A stretch of 64,000 nucleotides of DNA from Pollutimonas sp. M17 (GCF_025836975.1 NZ_CP107548.1:2790001-2854000); one strand, 5' to 3'; shown: positions 35,490 through 44,373, counted from the stretch's first letter. Notes: generated by a model from the sequence alone, not told the origin. A program made the numbers and translations.

Positions 35490-36410
35490 ATGTCGATGTC
35501 CGATCGCGATGGTTTCATTTGGTATGACGGCAAGCTCGTGCCTTGGCGCGACGCCACGACCCACGTGCTGACCCACTCCCTGCATTACGGCCTGGCCGTT
35601 TTCGAGGGCGTGCGCGCCTACGATACCGACATCGGTACCGCGATATTCCGCCTCCAGGACCACACCCGGCGCCTGTTCAATTCGGCGCATATCTATCAAA
35701 TGGATATCCCCTACGACCAGGACGCCATCAATGCCGCGCAGCTGCAGGTGGTGCGCGAGAACAAGCTGGAATCCTGCTACATCCGCCCTCTGGTCTTCTA
35801 CGGCTCGGAAAAAATGGGGGTCTCGCCCAAAGGCGCAACGGTCCATGTGGCCATCGCCGCCTGGCCCTGGGGCGCCTACCTGGGCGAAGAGGCGCTGCGC
35901 CAGGGCATACGCGTAAAGATCTCGTCCTATGCGCGCCAGCACGTCAACGTGACCATGCCGCGCGCCAAGCTGGCCAGCACCTACGCCAATTCCATCCTGG
36001 CCAACAACGAAGCACTGGAGCACGGCTACGATGAAGCCATCCTGCTCGATACCGAGGGCTTCGTGGCCGAAGGCTCGGGCGAGAACATCTTCATCGTCAA
36101 GGACGGCGTCCTGTGCGAACCCGAAATCGCATCGGCGCTGACAGGCATCACCCGCTCGACCATCCATACGCTGGCCGCCGACCTGGGCATACCCTTGCAG
36201 ACCAAGCGCCTGACGCGCGACGACCTTTATATCGCGGACGAAGCCTTTTTCAGCGGCACGGCCGCCGAAGTGACGCCCATCCGCGAAGTGGATCGCCGGC
36301 GCATAGGCACGGGCAGCCGCGGCCCCATCACCGAGCAACTGCAAAAGGCCTTCTTCGACATCGTCAACGGCAAGAATGCCAAGTACCATCACTGGCTAAG
36401 CAAAGTCTAG
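35490..36410 (+). CDS. ilvE: Branched-chain-amino-acid transaminase
   Basis: PLP enzyme of 306 residues (fold type IV) making valine, leucine and isoleucine from their keto acids. LHYGLAVFEGVRAY, SGENIFIV and SGTAAEVTPI are diagnostic; the Schiff-base lysine is Lys160 in MPRAKLAS. ATG 35490 with GGGAG 7 bases upstream is the start; the longer in-frame reading upstream covers the promoter and azlC and is not coding. It leads a run of small same-strand genes. Confidence 0.95.
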   Translation: MSMSDRDGFIWYDGKLVPWRDATTHVLTHSLHYGLAVFEGVRAYDTDIGTAIFRLQDHTRRLFNSAHIYQMDIPYDQDAINAAQLQVVRENKLESCYIRPLVFYGSEKMGVSPKGATVHVAIAAWPWGAYLGEEALRQGIRVKISSYARQHVNVTMPRAKLASTYANSILANNEALEHGYDEAILLDTEGFVAEGSGENIFIVKDGVLCEPEIASALTGITRSTIHTLAADLGIPLQTKRLTRDDLYIADEAFFSGTAAEVTPIREVDRRRIGTGSRGPITEQLQKAFFDIVNGKNAKYHHWLSKV

Positions 36411-36456
36411 AACCACCGATCACCCGAGAACAGATTCATTTTCCAGGATCCCAACC

Positions 36457-36669
36457 ATGAGCAGCGCCCAGACACCCGCCGTCCCCAAGGACGAGACCAT
36501 TTTCGTTGAAGCCAAGGATTTGCCCCTGTACTGCCCGGGGCCCAAAGCCCCTTTATGGAGCATGCATCCGCGCATATACATCGAAGTGGTCAAGACGGGC
36601 AAGGCAATTTGCCAGTATTGCGGCGCCTCCTATCAATTGAAAGAAGGCGAAAAGGTTCACGGGCATTGA
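36457..36669 (+). CDS. Zinc-finger (zf-CHCC) domain protein
   Basis: Protein of 70 residues with the CHCC pattern Cys26, His37, Cys52 and Cys55 (LYCPGP, then ICQYCGASYQL). Relatives include the mitochondrial complex I subunit NDUFS6 and short bacterial proteins usually found after ilvE in betaproteobacteria, as here. Function in bacteria unknown. Confidence 0.9.
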   Translation: MSSAQTPAVPKDETIFVEAKDLPLYCPGPKAPLWSMHPRIYIEVVKTGKAICQYCGASYQLKEGEKVHGH

Positions 36670-36742
36670 AGGCCTGCGGCGCATAGCCGCCACCCATGAC
36701 CGCCGCGGCATCGGGCCGCCACTTCCCTATGGTTTTCCGTCT

Positions 36743-37165
36743 ATGTTTACAACGCCACAAGAGGCAGAGCAAGCGTTCTACGAAGCGCTGCGGCAAGCCG
36801 ATCTGAACCTGATGATGCGCGTCTGGGCCGACGACGAGGAAGTCGTCTGCATCCACCCCGGCGGCATGCGCACCATCGGGCACGACGCCATGCAAAGCGC
36901 ATGGCAGCAGATCTTTGCAAACGGCCCGGTAACCATTCACCCGATACGCCCCATGATCATGACCAGCGTCATGAACTCCATCCATGTACTGATCGAACAG
37001 ATCACGGTCGCCACGGCCCAGGGCGAGAAGTCGGCGCACTGCTACACGACCAACATCTTCAGCAAGGGCCCCGCCGGCTGGAAAATGATTCTTCATCACG
37101 CCTCGCACGCGCCCCAGGACGCCGGACTGTTCGATCTGCAAGACCGGCCCGGCACCCTACACTGA
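36743..37165 (+). CDS. NTF2-like (SnoaL/DUF4440-type) protein
   Basis: Protein of 140 residues with the alpha-plus-beta cone of the NTF2 superfamily: FYEALRQADLNLMMRVWADDEEVVCIHPGG near the N-terminus and a closing WKMILHHAS strand. Some members are small enzymes or ligand-binding proteins; no catalytic residues can be named here. It lies between zf-CHCC and the hydrolase gene, 10 bases before the latter. Confidence 0.83.
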   Translation: MFTTPQEAEQAFYEALRQADLNLMMRVWADDEEVVCIHPGGMRTIGHDAMQSAWQQIFANGPVTIHPIRPMIMTSVMNSIHVLIEQITVATAQGEKSAHCYTTNIFSKGPAGWKMILHHASHAPQDAGLFDLQDRPGTLH

Positions 37166-37174
37166 AGGCGGGCC

Positions 37175-38266
37175 GTGACAGCAACGTTCGACACTTCCGC
37201 CTGTCCCACGCCGGCCTGGCTTCCTGGGGGACACCTGCAAACGCTGTATGGGGCGCTGGTTGCGCGCTATCACCGCATCGCCTTCGTGCGCGAACGCGTC
37301 GATACGCCCGACGGGGACTTCCTGGATTTCGACTGGACGGGACCGGGGCTGTTCTCCGACCGCCTTGCAAATGGCCAGGCGGCAAAGCCCGACACCCGGC
37401 TGGCCGGCACCGCGGCCCGGCGCTGGATGCAGGACGACGACTGGACAGGCACGCCCCGCGATGCCGGCACCCATGCGCTGGTGCTGTTCCACGGGCTGGA
37501 AGGCAGCAGCCGCAGCCATTACGCCCAGGCCATCGCCCAGCATTTCCGGGCGCGCGGCTGGGTCGTGGTCATTGCGCACTTCCGTGGATGCTCAGGCTTT
37601 CCCAATCGCATGGCGCGCGCTTATTATTCCGGCGACTCGGCGGACATCGATTTCATCCTGCGCACGGTAAGGCAGCGCGTGCCGGGCGCCCGCTGGCATG
37701 CCGTGGGGGTTTCCATGGGCGGCAACGCCATGCTCAAGTATCTGGGCGAACAGGCGGGCGAGCCCGCGTGGCTTGCCGCCTGTGCGGCGGTCTCGGTGCC
37801 GCTGGACCTGGTCGCCTGCGGCAACTGCCTGTCGGAATCATGGCTGGGGAAGAAGCTGTATTCGCGCTACTTCCTGAAGACGATGAAGATCAAGATGCAC
37901 GAGAAGGCAAAGCGCTTTCCAGGCAACATCGATGTGCTGCGCATCAACCAGGCAAGAAGCCTGCGCGAATTCGACGATCTGTATACCGCGCCCATGCATG
38001 GCTACAAGAACGCGCTCGACTACTGGACCCGGGCATCCAGCAAGCCCCACCTGAAAAACATCGCCGTGCCCACCCTGCTGCTCAATGCCCGCAACGACCC
38101 CTTCATCCCCGAGCCGTCGCTGCCGGGCTCGCAGGATTGTTCATCGTCGATTTTGCTGCACCAGCCGGCCGAGGGCGGCCATGTGGGATTCGTCACCCAT
38201 CCCTTCCCCGGTCACATAGGCTGGCTGCCGGCGCGGCTGGCGCGCTTCTTCGAGACCGGCACGTAA
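37175..38266 (+). CDS. Alpha/beta hydrolase of the YheT family
   Basis: Protein of 363 residues. N-terminal WLPGGHLQTLYGALV, HGLEGSSRSHYAQAIAQ and the nucleophile elbow VGVSMGGNAMLKY (Ser180) follow the YheT (COG0429) pattern, and a C-terminal EGGHVGF supplies the histidine. Members are predicted esterases with unknown substrates. The start is GTG 37175 with AAGG 8 bases upstream. It ends 55 bases before the convergent M48 protease gene. Confidence 0.9.
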   Translation: MTATFDTSACPTPAWLPGGHLQTLYGALVARYHRIAFVRERVDTPDGDFLDFDWTGPGLFSDRLANGQAAKPDTRLAGTAARRWMQDDDWTGTPRDAGTHALVLFHGLEGSSRSHYAQAIAQHFRARGWVVVIAHFRGCSGFPNRMARAYYSGDSADIDFILRTVRQRVPGARWHAVGVSMGGNAMLKYLGEQAGEPAWLAACAAVSVPLDLVACGNCLSESWLGKKLYSRYFLKTMKIKMHEKAKRFPGNIDVLRINQARSLREFDDLYTAPMHGYKNALDYWTRASSKPHLKNIAVPTLLLNARNDPFIPEPSLPGSQDCSSSILLHQPAEGGHVGFVTHPFPGHIGWLPARLARFFETGT

Positions 38267-38321
38267 GCCCTCGCGGCCTTGTCGCGCAGCCGCCGAAGAC
38301 GGGCATGCGCCGAGCGGCACG

Positions 38322-39839
38322 CTAGGATGACTTGAAGCGCTCCAGCAGTTCGCGATCCGATTTCAGGCGCTCCTTGAGCGTGCGTATCTGCACATCGAGT
38401 TCGGACTGCACATAGAAGTCTTTGCTCATGCCGCGCGCCTGCTGCAATTGCTCTACGGCGGTCGGCAGGGCGCCGGTCAATTCATAATAAGAAGCCATGG
38501 TGCGCCGCGCCGCCACCTTCTGCCCCAGCCGCTCCTGGCTTTGCGCCTGCAATTGATAGAGCCGCGGCAATTCGGGCCACTGTTTGATCCGCTGCGCCAG
38601 GAAGGTCACGGCCTCCTGGTCCCGTCCGGTTTTCTGCATGGCGTCGACGCGCGCCAGGGCGATGCCCTGGCTGTCGGGCCAACGCTCCCACGCGGCCTGG
38701 GCCTGCGCCAAGGCCTGGACCTGGTCCCCCTGCGCCAACGCCAGGGCAATGGACAAAGCGGCGATTTCCGGCGAGTTGCGGCCGCCTTCCCGGGCCTGGT
38801 CCAGCGCCTGGCGGGCCGCCGGCAGGTCTTTCTTCTGCCAGTCGGCATAGGCCAGGCCATACCAGGCGGCCGATTGCTCCACGCCGCTTGCCTGTCGCGC
38901 ATCCAGCTGCAGTTTTTCCATGGCCAGGCGCAGCGCCTGGCTGCTGTCGCGGGCCTGTGCTACGCGCAGCTTGGCGCGAACGTACCAGAACGTGTCCGTA
39001 TCCCGGTGGTGCACGGCGGGCAGTTCGCTGACGCGATTCTGGATGTCGGACATGCGCTGTATGGACAAGGGATGGGTGCTGGTGTAGCCACCCCCACCCA
39101 TGCCTTCGTTCAGCCGCGAGGCGTTGCTGAGCTGATTGAACATGCGGACCATGCCCCCCGGATCGAAGCCGGTCTTGCGCATCATCTCGAACCCGGCCCG
39201 GTCCGCCTCCTGCTCGGCCTGGCGTGAAAAACCCAATTGCCGGTCGACGGCCGCGGCCTGGCCGAAAGCGGCCACGCCCATGGCCAGGTCGCCACTGCCC
39301 GACAAGGCGGCCAGCAGCGCGGCCGCAAGCGCCGCCATCATGACGCCGCTGCTCTGCGAACGCTGCGTCATGCCCCGGGCGATATGCCGCTGGACGACGT
39401 GCCCGATTTCGTGGGCGATCACCGAGGCCAGTTCGGATTCGCTTTGCGCCGCGACCACCAGGCCGCTGTTCACGCCGATATAGCCGCCCGGCAGCGCAAA
39501 GGCGTTGATCTGCGCATCGCGCACGCCGAACACCGTGATGTGCTGCGGCGAACCGCCCGGCGCATGCGCCGCCAGCCGCCGCCCCATGTCGGTCAGGTAT
39601 TGGCTTACGTCGGGATCGGCGATATAGGTGGGATCGCGCCGCCCCTGCTCCATGATGGCGTCGCCCAGGGTGCGCTCCAGCGCGGGAGAAAGCTCGGCCG
39701 ACGACGCCGACCCCATGCTGGGAATACCCATGGGCTGCGCCGCCAGGGGCATGGACCAGACCGCCATGGAGGCGGCCAGGCCGGCACACAGCAAACGGGA
39801 GCGGAACGTGATGCGTAAGGAAGGTCTTGCGGCGGTCAT
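38322..39839 (-). CDS. Periplasmic M48 metalloprotease with TPR region (BepA-like)
   Basis: Protein of 505 residues: a signal peptide (to about residue 34, ending PLAAQ), the zinc protease motif HEIGH (His143, Glu144, His147) with a third ligand in the EADRAGFEMM helix, and a C-terminal half made of TPR-like helices. BepA of E. coli has this layout and degrades or chaperones misfolded outer-membrane proteins such as LptD. The close match in architecture suggests the same role. Confidence 0.9.
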   Translation of the reverse strand: MTAARPSLRITFRSRLLCAGLAASMAVWSMPLAAQPMGIPSMGSASSAELSPALERTLGDAIMEQGRRDPTYIADPDVSQYLTDMGRRLAAHAPGGSPQHITVFGVRDAQINAFALPGGYIGVNSGLVVAAQSESELASVIAHEIGHVVQRHIARGMTQRSQSSGVMMAALAAALLAALSGSGDLAMGVAAFGQAAAVDRQLGFSRQAEQEADRAGFEMMRKTGFDPGGMVRMFNQLSNASRLNEGMGGGGYTSTHPLSIQRMSDIQNRVSELPAVHHRDTDTFWYVRAKLRVAQARDSSQALRLAMEKLQLDARQASGVEQSAAWYGLAYADWQKKDLPAARQALDQAREGGRNSPEIAALSIALALAQGDQVQALAQAQAAWERWPDSQGIALARVDAMQKTGRDQEAVTFLAQRIKQWPELPRLYQLQAQSQERLGQKVAARRTMASYYELTGALPTAVEQLQQARGMSKDFYVQSELDVQIRTLKERLKSDRELLERFKSS

Positions 39840-39858
39840 GTGTCCGTGGCGAAGGGAA

Positions 39859-40722
39859 TCAGGTGGCTGAAATAATGGCGGCCTGCTTGGCCCGCTTGAT
39901 GTCCTGCTTGTTCGGCAAGCGGTTCCTGGCCGACAGGCGCATGAGCGTGGCCAGCGCGAACAGCAGTCCGAACACTTCGACGAAACCGGCCAGCACCCAC
40001 ATGGTCAGTCCGCCGATGGCCTGGTCGGTCACCGCCGTCATGCCGGGTATGGCGCGGCCGCAAAGGTCGAAGATGGGGTACAGGTCGTGCTCGGTGAACG
40101 TGATGACGGCGCCCACCACCATCTGGGGAACCATGGTCACCACCGGCGAAATGATGCGGCCGCCCGGCGACAGGACCGCGGGCGGGCTGGGCCGGCGATC
40201 GAGAATGAGATTCCAGTACATGAAGCCGCTGATGACCACGGACCAGTTCATGAAGCGGTACAGGCGCCAGTCCAGCATGGAATAGAACTGGACTGTGGGA
40301 ATCAGGAAGCCGATGACCAGGACCACGAACAGGAAAGGGACGAGGTATTTGTTGGTCAGGACCGCTTCCAGGCCGCGCCCCGCGGCGCTGGCGCGGAAAT
40401 CGCGCAGGCGCAGGCGCCACGACATGGGCAGGCCCGCCCGCAATACCTGGCCCGGGTAGGCGCCCATGATCAGCAAGGGCCCCAGGTGATGCAGCACCAG
40501 GTGCTGGAGCCGGTGGATGAAGAACATGCGCTCGGCGTAGTAGTCGATGCGCGTATGCAGGGACAGGTACAGGAAGACCAGGCCGATCCAGAAAAAAGCC
40601 TGCCGCGTCTTGCTGACGCGGTGCACCCGGGTTCCGCGCACGAACAGGCAGATGCCCATGAAGAACATCAGCAGCAGCGTTGGAGAAAATTCCCAAGGCG
40701 TAAGCCAATCGATCAAATTCAT
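39859..40722 (-). CDS. caa3_CtaG family cytochrome c oxidase assembly protein
   Basis: Membrane protein of 287 residues with about seven helices. The histidine-rich ERMFFIHRLQHLVLHHLGPLL segment and the W-P-rich LLDRRPSPPAVLSPGGRI loop are typical of the caa3_CtaG family, which is unrelated to the Cox11/CtaG copper chaperone. It probably binds copper or heme for assembly of a terminal oxidase. The 19-base gap to the M48 gene suggests cotranscription. Confidence 0.85.
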   Translation of the reverse strand: MNLIDWLTPWEFSPTLLLMFFMGICLFVRGTRVHRVSKTRQAFFWIGLVFLYLSLHTRIDYYAERMFFIHRLQHLVLHHLGPLLIMGAYPGQVLRAGLPMSWRLRLRDFRASAAGRGLEAVLTNKYLVPFLFVVLVIGFLIPTVQFYSMLDWRLYRFMNWSVVISGFMYWNLILDRRPSPPAVLSPGGRIISPVVTMVPQMVVGAVITFTEHDLYPIFDLCGRAIPGMTAVTDQAIGGLTMWVLAGFVEVFGLLFALATLMRLSARNRLPNKQDIKRAKQAAIISAT

Positions 40723-40751
40723 GGGGCAAAATCCAGTAAGCGCGAACGGGC

Positions 40752-41087
40752 CTAGTTTAAAGCAATATGGCGGCGGTCACCCCATTGCACCTGATGCACG
40801 CCGGGAAAGGAACTAAGCTGGCGCGCCTGCGACATCAGCACCGAACGGAGCTCGGGCGGGCATTTGATGGTGACGCAGGCCCGGGCCAGTCCTTGCTGCT
40901 GAGCCCGGTCGACGGACATCGCCGCCACGCTCAGGCCGGCCGCCTCGAAATCGAGATAGATCTGCTTGCGGACGTCGGCCAGCACATTGTGCGGACAAAC
41001 CACGGTAAGCCGCGATACCGGGCTGGGAATACGGGTAGGTGCCGTTTGGACGCCGGCACGGCGCAAAAACAAATTGAATAGACGCAT
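40752..41087 (-). CDS. Small ACT-like domain protein
   Basis: Protein of 111 residues: a basic start (MRLFNLFLRRAG) followed by a beta-alpha-beta-beta-alpha-beta pattern (LTVVCPHNVLADVRKQIYLDFEAAGLS in the middle, then ARACVTIKC and a closing VHQVQW). This recalls the regulatory ACT-like C-terminal domain of MgtC-type magnesium proteins, but no MgtC membrane part is present. Function is unknown. GGGGG lies about 6 bases upstream of ATG 41087. An unusually long leader (from about 41340) precedes it. Confidence 0.6.
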   Translation of the reverse strand: MRLFNLFLRRAGVQTAPTRIPSPVSRLTVVCPHNVLADVRKQIYLDFEAAGLSVAAMSVDRAQQQGLARACVTIKCPPELRSVLMSQARQLSSFPGVHQVQWGDRRHIALN

Positions 41088-41345
41088 AAAAACCCCCACT
41101 GTATTTATGCGCGCCGCAAGCGCGGCGCAAGAATCTGTCACTACATGAGCGACGGATTCAGCACTTGAAAAACGACGGGAGTCTGAATGCCATGCATTCG
41201 ATTCGACTGCCACGCCCTTGAAAACCAGGGCGTGGCGGAAGCTGTGCTTGGGTGTAGCCTGCTAGCTGCCTAGACGCGCCTGGAGATGAATGAGCCGATG
41301 CAAGATCGGCTGCTACTATCGCCGGGGTCGGAATTCACCGCACAG
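41088..41345 (-). promoter_or_regulatory. Long hairpin-rich leader of the ACT-like gene
   Basis: About 250 bases between the predicted transcription start (near 41340) and the ACT-like ATG. It holds a 10-bp stem (41209-41218 with 41227-41236, loop of eight) and a 7-bp stem (41293-41299 with 41305-41311). No reading frame is supported in it. I recognise no named riboswitch. Confidence 0.45.
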
Positions 41346-41347
41346 CT

Positions 41348-41375
41348 CCTATAAAATGAACAGCCTGTATTGTAA
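41348..41375 (-). promoter_or_regulatory. Promoter of the ACT-like gene
   Basis: Minus strand: -35 TTACAA (41370-41375), a 16-base spacer and -10 TATAGG (41348-41353), between the antiporter stop and the ACT-like gene. Confidence 0.5.
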
Positions 41376-41400
41376 CGTCCAAGAACACTAGGGACAACCC

Positions 41401-42393
41401 TTAGGCCGCGAAACGCAGCACGACGAAGACGGCGAACAACACATAGAAGCCGCTGACGCCGGCCAGCGTGGGGACGCGCATGGCCCCGCGCCGGAAGCCC
41501 AGCCAGAGCATGCCCACGCTGAGCATGGTCAGCCCGCCGGCCACCAGCAGCGGCGTATCCAGCAGCCAGGGCGTCATGAAGATCGCCATGGCGCTGGGTA
41601 TGGTGGCCTGTATCATCATGGCGCCTGAAATATTGGCCAGGGCCAGCCTTTCCTTGCCCTGCCGGACCCAGATCAGCGCGTTCATGATTTCAGGAAGCTC
41701 GGTGGCCACGGGGGCCAGCAGCAAGGCGGCCATATGCGGCGCCATGCCCATCCAGCCGCCTATGGCTTCGATCTGCCGCACGAACACATGGGAGGCGGCG
41801 GCGATCGCCGCCAGGGCCAGCAGGGTCTGGACCAGCGCCCAGCCCATGGATGGATTGCCCGGCCGCAGCTTCAGGGGCTCCAGCTCCTCCATGATCATCG
41901 CGCCCTCGTCGGCGCTCAGCTCCCGCTTGACGTACACGGCATACACCAGCAGGAACAGCACGCCCAGCCAGGGCTTCCAGGCGAAGACCAGCAGTCCCAG
42001 CGCAATCTTCACGACAAAGATGCCCAGGAACCAGGCCTGATCCCGGGCCAGCCGGCGCTGGTCGGCATTGATGGTACAGGGCAGTCCGCTGCGGGCTTTG
42101 CGCCAAAGGATGAAGCCCACCACCGCATAGGCCAGGGTGGCAAGGACTAGGGGGCCGCCCAGGGCCGCGCCGACGCCGATTTCCTTTTGCTCGGGCGTGT
42201 TGCCGAAAACCACCGCGACGAAGGTGACGGCGCTTTCGGGCAGCGCCGTGCCGAAGGCGGCCAATATGGTGCCCACGGCGGTCGCACCCAGCTTCAGACG
42301 GCAGCCCACCCATTCGACGCCGTTGACGAAGAATTCGCAGGCAAGGTAGATGGCGACGGCGGAGGCAATGAACAGGAACAGGGTGAGCAGCAT
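41401..42393 (-). CDS. Cation antiporter of the CaCA family, probably Mn2+/Ca2+ exporter
   Basis: Membrane protein of 330 residues with ten helices in two inverted alpha-repeats: FGTALPESAVTF in the first and APVATELPEIMNALIW in the second, each with the acidic residue that binds the cation in sodium/calcium exchangers. The gene is preceded by a yybP-ykoY riboswitch that responds to Mn2+, so the protein is likely induced by and exports Mn2+, as argued for other transporters behind this riboswitch. Substrate is inferred from that context. Confidence 0.88.
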   Translation of the reverse strand: MLLTLFLFIASAVAIYLACEFFVNGVEWVGCRLKLGATAVGTILAAFGTALPESAVTFVAVVFGNTPEQKEIGVGAALGGPLVLATLAYAVVGFILWRKARSGLPCTINADQRRLARDQAWFLGIFVVKIALGLLVFAWKPWLGVLFLLVYAVYVKRELSADEGAMIMEELEPLKLRPGNPSMGWALVQTLLALAAIAAASHVFVRQIEAIGGWMGMAPHMAALLLAPVATELPEIMNALIWVRQGKERLALANISGAMMIQATIPSAMAIFMTPWLLDTPLLVAGGLTMLSVGMLWLGFRRGAMRVPTLAGVSGFYVLFAVFVVLRFAA

Positions 42394-42462
42394 AGGGAAT
42401 CAGGCCGGGCGTACGATAACCAAGGCGCATTGAAACGCCCGCCCGGCAAAAGGCGGCGCTCA

Positions 42463-42592
42463 ATGGCCAAAGGTCTCGCCTGATTCTGGCAGCGCGGCTG
42501 CCGCAACCGCTTGCACCATAGTGAAGGTTCACCAAGTATGTTGATGCAAGCCCCCCGGCAATGCCGGGGCTGGCTACTCCCCGATGACGGAA
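42463..42592 (-). promoter_or_regulatory. yybP-ykoY (Mn2+) riboswitch upstream of the antiporter
   Basis: Reading the minus strand, the conserved blocks appear in order: GGGGAGTAGCC (5' block), a P3 hairpin CCCCGGC-ATT-GCCGGGG, then CATCAACATACTTGG, then a hairpin region and GCGAGACCTTTGG (3' block). These are the hallmarks of the yybP-ykoY manganese aptamer. The basal helix is weak: GG/CC, then a 2x2 mismatch. The 3' end is about 70 bases before the antiporter ATG. Confidence 0.9.
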
Positions 42593-42601
42593 AGAAGTGG
42601 C

Positions 42602-42607
42602 ATTCTA
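42602..42607 (-). promoter_or_regulatory. -10 element (TAGAAT) before the Mn2+ riboswitch
   Basis: On the minus strand TAGAAT lies where transcription would start near 42595, directly at the 5' edge of the aptamer. The -35 is poor. Confidence 0.5.
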
Positions 42608-42644
42608 TCAGATAAGCCGGGCGCGGCGGGCAGGCCGGCTCTTG

Positions 42645-43082
42645 CTAGTAAACGTAGCCGTCCAGCCAGCCCATGGCGGTATAGACATGCATCACGATCA
42701 GGGCGATGCCGAACACCAGGACGGTGCCGCCGAAGAAGGTGGTGGCGATGGCGGCCAGGACGGCATTCCAGCCTGTGCGGTTCACGCGGCCGGACCCGGG
42801 GTTGTACTTGGCATCGAACCATTCATCCGGCTTCAGCGCGAACACAAGGGCTTCGATATAGCCCTCGGTGACCGGAACGATCAGGAGCAGGAAAGCGGGG
42901 TTGTCCCACCATACCGGATAGAACTGGGCCAGTACCAGCATCGCCACGGAAAACGCCGTGAACAGCCAGGCCCGGGGCCGGCCCACATACCACCAATGGG
43001 CGCCGAACACGCCCAGCAGGCAGGCCAGCCAGGCGGCGGCGGCCTTGCTTCGATGGCGGGCGGGAGTGGTAAATTGCGTCAT
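42645..43082 (-). CDS. TM2 domain-containing membrane protein
   Basis: Protein of 145 residues with the TM2 pattern near the N-terminus (KAAAAWLACLLGVFGAHWWYVGRPRAW, residues 13-39), a second helix pair in the middle and a C-terminal pair of helices. TM2 proteins are poorly understood inner-membrane proteins. It is upstream of the riboswitch and antiporter on the same strand. Confidence 0.8.
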   Translation of the reverse strand: MTQFTTPARHRSKAAAAWLACLLGVFGAHWWYVGRPRAWLFTAFSVAMLVLAQFYPVWWDNPAFLLLIVPVTEGYIEALVFALKPDEWFDAKYNPGSGRVNRTGWNAVLAAIATTFFGGTVLVFGIALIVMHVYTAMGWLDGYVY

Positions 43083-43162
43083 GAGCTACCTTGTTGGCCA
43101 TTTCGGGCTGCGCGCCCCGGAACCTTACAATCTTGCGCATTGTAGTAGAGCGGGGAACACCC

Positions 43163-44332
43163 ATGGATATGCCCACATACGATATCGCCATCAGTGGCGC
43201 CGGCCCCGCGGGCAGCGCACTGGCCCTGGCGCTGGCCCGGAAGTCCCCACGGCCGGAGCGGATCGCGCTGATAGGCCGGCGCTTTGCGGCATCCCGCGGC
43301 CCGGCGGCCGAGAAGGCCGGCATGGCCATAGACCCGCGCACCCTGGCGCTGAATCATGGCAGCCGCATACTGCTGGAACAACTGGCCGCCTGGCCTGCGG
43401 CATCGGCCGATATCCGTACCGTTCATGTTTCGCAGGCCGGCCGCCTGGGACGCAGCCTGATCCGGTACGATGAGCTGGGGGTGCCCCGGCTGGGCAGCGT
43501 GGTGGGCTACGACGACCTGCTGTACAGCCTGCACGCGGCGCTTCTGGACAGCGGCGTGAGCCTGATCGAAGCCACGCCCACGCAGACCCTGGCAGCGGGA
43601 CAGGTCGAATTCGACCTGGGCTCGAGCCGCCTGCGCAGCGCGCTGGCCGTGCAGTCCGACGGCATCCGGCCCCAAGGGATAGAGCGCCGCTACCGTCAAT
43701 CCGCCGTGCTGGCCACGGTTCGAGCCCTGCGTCCCCGGCAGGCTTGGGCGTTCGAGCGCTTCACCCGGAACGGCCCGCTGGCCATCCTGCCCCATCCCCA
43801 CGGCGATGACCTGTACGGTGTCGTATGGTGCTGTCCGCCGGCCGAGGCCGAGCGCATCCGGTCCCTGGACGATACGGACTTCGCCCGGGCTCTTTACGCC
43901 ATGTTCGGCAGCCGCCTGGGGCATTTCCAGCCCCTGGGCGAGCGGCATGTGTTTCCCCTGAGCATGCACGCGGGCCCCTCGTTGATCAATGCCCGCTGCG
44001 TGGCCGTCGGCAACGCGGCCCAGACCTTGCATCCTGTGGCGGGGCAAGGCCTGAACCTGGGCCTGCGCGACGTGGCTCAACTGGCGCAGGCGCTGTCGCC
44101 CTGGCTGGCCCGGCCTGAAAGCGATCCGGCCGGCCTGCTGGCGCAGTTCGCCCGCCAGCGCAGGCCGGACCGCTGGCTGACCGCCGGCATCACCGATTTT
44201 CTGCCCAGGGTGTTCGCCACCGGCAATCCCCTGGTCGAGCATGCCGGCGGCCTGGCCCTGCTGGCGCTGGACATACTGCCTCCCTTGCGCGATCCGCTGG
44301 CCCGGCACCTGCTGCAGGGCTTGCGTACCTGA
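43163..44332 (+). CDS. FAD-dependent monooxygenase of the UbiH/VisC family
   Basis: Protein of 389 residues. The FAD-binding start is ISGAGPAGSALALALAR, and the second FAD motif near the C-terminus is VGNAAQTLHPVAGQGLNLGLRD, typical of UbiH/UbiI/VisC aromatic hydroxylases of ubiquinone synthesis. The middle DG motif is degenerate (QSDGIRPQG). Which ring position it hydroxylates cannot be read from sequence. GGGGAA 6-7 bases upstream supports ATG 43163. It is followed by dusB 41 bases later. Confidence 0.9.
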   Translation: MDMPTYDIAISGAGPAGSALALALARKSPRPERIALIGRRFAASRGPAAEKAGMAIDPRTLALNHGSRILLEQLAAWPAASADIRTVHVSQAGRLGRSLIRYDELGVPRLGSVVGYDDLLYSLHAALLDSGVSLIEATPTQTLAAGQVEFDLGSSRLRSALAVQSDGIRPQGIERRYRQSAVLATVRALRPRQAWAFERFTRNGPLAILPHPHGDDLYGVVWCCPPAEAERIRSLDDTDFARALYAMFGSRLGHFQPLGERHVFPLSMHAGPSLINARCVAVGNAAQTLHPVAGQGLNLGLRDVAQLAQALSPWLARPESDPAGLLAQFARQRRPDRWLTAGITDFLPRVFATGNPLVEHAGGLALLALDILPPLRDPLARHLLQGLRT

Positions 44333-44373
44333 GCCTGCGGCCGGCCAAGTGAATCGGGGGTTAAAATCCCCCG

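Noticed and set aside
34665-36392. Very long minus-strand extension of azlD
   Set aside because: It is antisense to ilvE and overlaps azlC in another frame; azlD starts at the ATGA overlap.
41088-41345. Known magnesium (M-box) riboswitch
   Set aside because: The leader does not show the conserved M-box sequence blocks; only unlabelled hairpins are visible.
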